64,000 bases of DNA, taken from contig DATAUG010000036.1 of the NCBI GenBank assembly GCA_036268355.1, forward strand, positions 154,967 through 218,966, written 5' to 3'. The stretch is from DASQPJ01 sp036268355. GTDB taxonomy: Bacteria; Actinomycetota; Actinomycetes; Sporichthyales; Sporichthyaceae. A program made the translations under genes and the position numbers. Below, one piece after another: positions 62,039-64,000 of this stretch (positions are counted from its first letter, which is position 1; each line of letters begins with the position of its first letter). The notes below the pieces were generated by a model. It did no database searches and was not told where the DNA came from. It worked only from the letters and a program-made list of their open reading frames with translations.

Positions 62039-62170
62039 TCCCGTCGCCTCGGCGGGCTCGTCCCGATCGCGCCGGCCGGGGTGCGGTCAAGGGTCTGCCC
62101 GTAGGGCCGCGCAGCGCCCTTGACCGTGCCCGGCCGGTGTGGTTGCCGTTCCGGCGCTGAGGCGACGGGA
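62039..62170. repeat. ~134-bp repeat element, copy B
   Basis: Bounded by the same TCCCGTCGCCT and AGGCGACGGGA termini (62039-62049, 62160-62170). Its interior is the most divergent of the three copies but keeps AGGGCCGCGCAGCGCCCTTG. Confidence 0.75.
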
Positions 62171-62371
62171 CCACGCCGGAATCTCTGTCCCGGGTCCGGG
62201 CCGAGCCTGCCGGGTGGCTGGGGTGGGGGAGCAGCTTGGGTGCATGAGCCGTGGCGCCGGTGCGGGGTGGCCGGGTTGATCTGATGGTGCCTCGGTGGGA
62301 GGGGTTCGGGGCCGGAGTCGTGTGTCGTTGGGTTGGGACGCCGCCGGGGTTCGAGGTGCCGGGCGGGTTGG

Positions 62372-62625
62372 TCAGCAGCCGTTTCCGCCGCCGCCGTTGA
62401 AGGGGACGGTGCCGCTGGTGCAGGGGTTGGCCCCGCCGGTGCCTGATGGTGCCGGAGTTGGCGTTGACGGTGCCGGTTCCCCCTGCACCTGAGCCTCCGC
62501 CGCCGCTGCCGCTGCCACCGCCGTTGCCGGCGCCGCCGCCGCCGGCTGCGAAAGCGCCGCCGTTGCCGCCGTTGCCATGGGGGACCCACGAAAGCCCCGC
62601 AACCGGACATCCCCCGGCACGGCTC
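62372..62625 (-). pseudogene. Glycine-rich protein remnant, frameshifted
   Basis: The minus strand reads HGNGGNGGAFAAGGGGAGNG and further Gly-rich sequence to VNANSGT, then the frame shifts by one and continues GTGGANPCTSGTVPFNGGGG to a stop at 62372. There is no start codon with a ribosome site upstream (a stop precedes it). This resembles the end of a glycine-rich, PE_PGRS-like or cell-wall protein. It lies between duplicated elements B and C. Confidence 0.45.
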
Positions 62626-62633
62626 GGTCACAT

Positions 62634-62832
62634 GGATCCCCCCGCTGCGCGGGTCCTTCCATGTTCGTTCGCGGTTGAGGATCAGGGGCGGCCCGGTCGC
62701 GGGCGGGCGGACTGCACGGGATCTGACCCACAGTCATTTCCGGCCGGGGCCGGCGGGTGGTGTGTGCCTTGACGGGTCGGTCGCCCGGCCTGGTCGCCGC
62801 GCAGCGGCGCACCCTGTTGTGGGTGGTTCTGG
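62634..62832. repeat. Flanking duplication, copy C side
   Basis: Second copy of the 61841-62038 segment, with scattered substitutions and short indels, directly upstream of the third ~134-bp element. Confidence 0.8.
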
Positions 62833-62968
62833 TCCCGTCGCCTCGGCGCACGGTGTTCGACCGCGCCGACTCGGGCCGGGGCAAGGCGCAGTCCGCAGGA
62901 CCGCGCAGCGGCCTTACGGCGGCCCTGGTCGGTGTGGTTGGCCCTTCGGCCCGAGCGCGGCGACGGGA
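62833..62968. repeat. ~134-bp repeat element, copy C
   Basis: Starts TCCCGTCGCCT (62833-62843) and ends CGGCGACGGGA (62958-62968), one base different in the right terminus. The interior is close to copy A. Confidence 0.8.
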
Positions 62969-63197
62969 CCAGGCGCCGGCATCCCTGTCCCGGAGCCCGA
63001 GGCCGGGTCCGGGCGGAGCCCGGTGTCGGGCCGGTCGAGCCCCGATCTGAGATCGCGTCAGGTTGGTCGGCTCAAACGGTTGTGACGGGGTGTCAGTTCG
63101 GGCTGATCGGGTCGAACGGCTTCTCCGCGCCGAAGCCCTCGTGGGTCCGTCCGCCTGGCGCCGTCGTGTTCGTGGCGGTGGGGGTGCCGGTGTCCTG

Positions 63198-64000
63198 TCA
63201 GTAGTCGCATGCCGGGAAGTCGGGGTCGCCCAGGTCGCAGTGGTCGTGACCGTGGTGTTCCCGACCCCCTGCGGGTCCGGGTGGGCCTGCAGGTCCCCTC
63301 GGTCCGGTCGGTCCGGGTACGGTGCTGGCCGCCCCGGTGGGTCCGGGTACGGTGCTGGCCGCCCCGGTGGCCCCGGTCGCGCCGGTGGCGCCCGTCGCGC
63401 CGGAGAGGCCCACGCCGGTGGCTCCGGTCGCACCCGTGGCGCCGGTGACGCCGGTGACGCCGACGCCGGTGGCGCCGGTGTTTCCGGTTGCGCCCGTGGC
63501 GCCGGTAGCGCCGGTAGCGCCGGTAGCGCCGGTAGCGCCGGTAGCGCCTGTCGGCCCCGTGGCACCGGTCGAACCGGTCGAACCGGTCGCACCGGTATCG
63601 CCCGTTGCTCCGGTATCACCCGTCGCGCCCGTGTCACCGGTTGCTCCGGTATCGCCGGTGGCACCTGTGGATCCGGTGGCACCTGTCGAACCAGTTGCAC
63701 CGGTCGAGCCAGTTGCACCGGTCGATCCAGTTGCACCGGTCGAGCCAGTTGCTCCGGTCGAGCCAGTTGCTCCGGTCGAACCAGTGGCGCCCGTCGATCC
63801 GGTCGCACCCGTCGAACCGGTCGCACCCGTCGATCCGGTGGCACCTGTCGATCCGGTGGCACCTGTCGAGCCGGTCGCTCCCGTCGAACCAGTGGCGCCC
63901 GTCGATCCGGTCGCTCCCGTCGAACCGGTCGCACCTGTCGATCCGGTGGCACCTGTCGAGCCAGTTGCTCCGGTCGAACCAGTGGCGCCCGTCGAACCGG
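63198..64000 (-). CDS. Collagen-like repeat protein, C-terminal part
   Basis: The frame is open from the right edge to the TGA at 63198, at least 266 codons, with the start outside the window. It is made of Gly-X-Y triplets: first long GSTGAT arrays, then GATGAT, ending in GAASTVPGPT twice and GPRGPAGPPGPAG, followed by a non-collagen tail REHHGHDHCDLGDPDFPACD. Gly occurs at every third residue throughout, which supports the frame. Such bacterial collagen-like proteins are surface filaments or appendages. The His-rich tail (HHGHDH) and two Cys could bind metal or crosslink. The N-terminal domain, needed for localisation, is not visible. Confidence 0.88.
   Translation of the reverse strand, partial: GSTGATGSTGATGSTGATGSTGATGSTGATGSTGATGSTGATGSTGATGSTGATGSTGATGSTGATGSTGATGSTGATGSTGATGSTGATGSTGATGSTGATGSTGATGSTGATGDTGATGDTGATGDTGATGDTGATGSTGSTGATGPTGATGATGATGATGATGATGATGNTGATGVGVTGVTGATGATGATGVGLSGATGATGATGATGAASTVPGPTGAASTVPGPTGPRGPAGPPGPAGGREHHGHDHCDLGDPDFPACDY

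Noticed and set aside
62372..63952. 526-codon Pro/Arg-rich minus-strand frame
   Set aside because: It is the collagen array read out of frame; the true frame keeps Gly at every third residue.
63420..64000. CRISPR or satellite DNA
   Set aside because: The repetition is at codon level and encodes in-frame GSTGAT collagen triplets.

Overview
The window is chromosomal DNA from a very GC-rich actinobacterium. Marker families include whiB7, mycoredoxin, AdnAB, a DUF3107 protein, an UPF0182 protein, moeZ and DUF3152, and GTG starts are common. From about 9 kb to 49 kb the gene content resembles, as I recall it, the Mycobacterium tuberculosis block around Rv3193c-Rv3213c: parA, rhlE, ferritin-like, DUF3107, TetR, DUF3152, moeZ, ATL, adnA, adnB, nudC, mrx1, uvrD2, whiB7, ABC1 kinase, zinc metalloprotease, Lon-like PDZ protease, UPF0182. 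Genus cannot be fixed from sequence alone; a non-mycobacterial lineage such as the Sporichthya/Frankia/Streptomyces side is plausible.

Layout. 1-9 kb: truncated modA, EamA transporter, a frameshifted CoA-ester lyase and a MaoC hydratase, an SGNH-like membrane protein with a lost active site, trmB/NUDIX, DUF6758, a TrkA-N potassium channel and a RsbW-like ATPase. 9-19 kb: hydrolase, ParA, RhlE helicase, ferritin-like protein, TetR, the NHEJ polymerase and Ku flanking an ECF sigma/membrane-protein pair. 19-25 kb: OmpR-type two-component system with tandem repeats between its genes, DUF3152, moeZ, secreted trypsin-like protease. 25-36 kb: a DNA repair cluster (ATL, adnAB, uvrD2) with nudC and mrx1, then whiB7 preceded by a readable attenuator (promoter, leader ORF, hairpin, terminator). 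36-49 kb: ABC1 kinase, ThiF-like protein, enoyl-CoA hydratase, YgjP-like peptidase, NUDIX, zinc metalloprotease, epimerase, moaE, Lon-like protease, UPF0182.

An initiator tRNA-Met at 49.4 kb closes the conserved block. After it comes a gene-poor accessory stretch (49.5-57 kb) with a frameshifted HTH gene, a broken IS3-family element, a possible metal-responsive patch (TACCCC-n3-GGGGTA operator before a Cys-rich reading frame, anti-sigma-like and DoxX-like membrane proteins) and long non-coding parts. The right end holds an SRPBCC protein, a secreted S53 (sedolisin) protease, a double DUF427 protein, a triplicated ~134-bp element with terminal inverted repeats, a broken glycine-rich ORF and the C-terminal part of a collagen-like GSTGAT-repeat protein running off the right edge.

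Recurring oddities are short duplications of gene 3' ends just downstream of their stop codons, two copies of a long hairpin repeat (2.5 and 5.8 kb), and a dispersed GAGCGAG-type repeat lying at gene starts.
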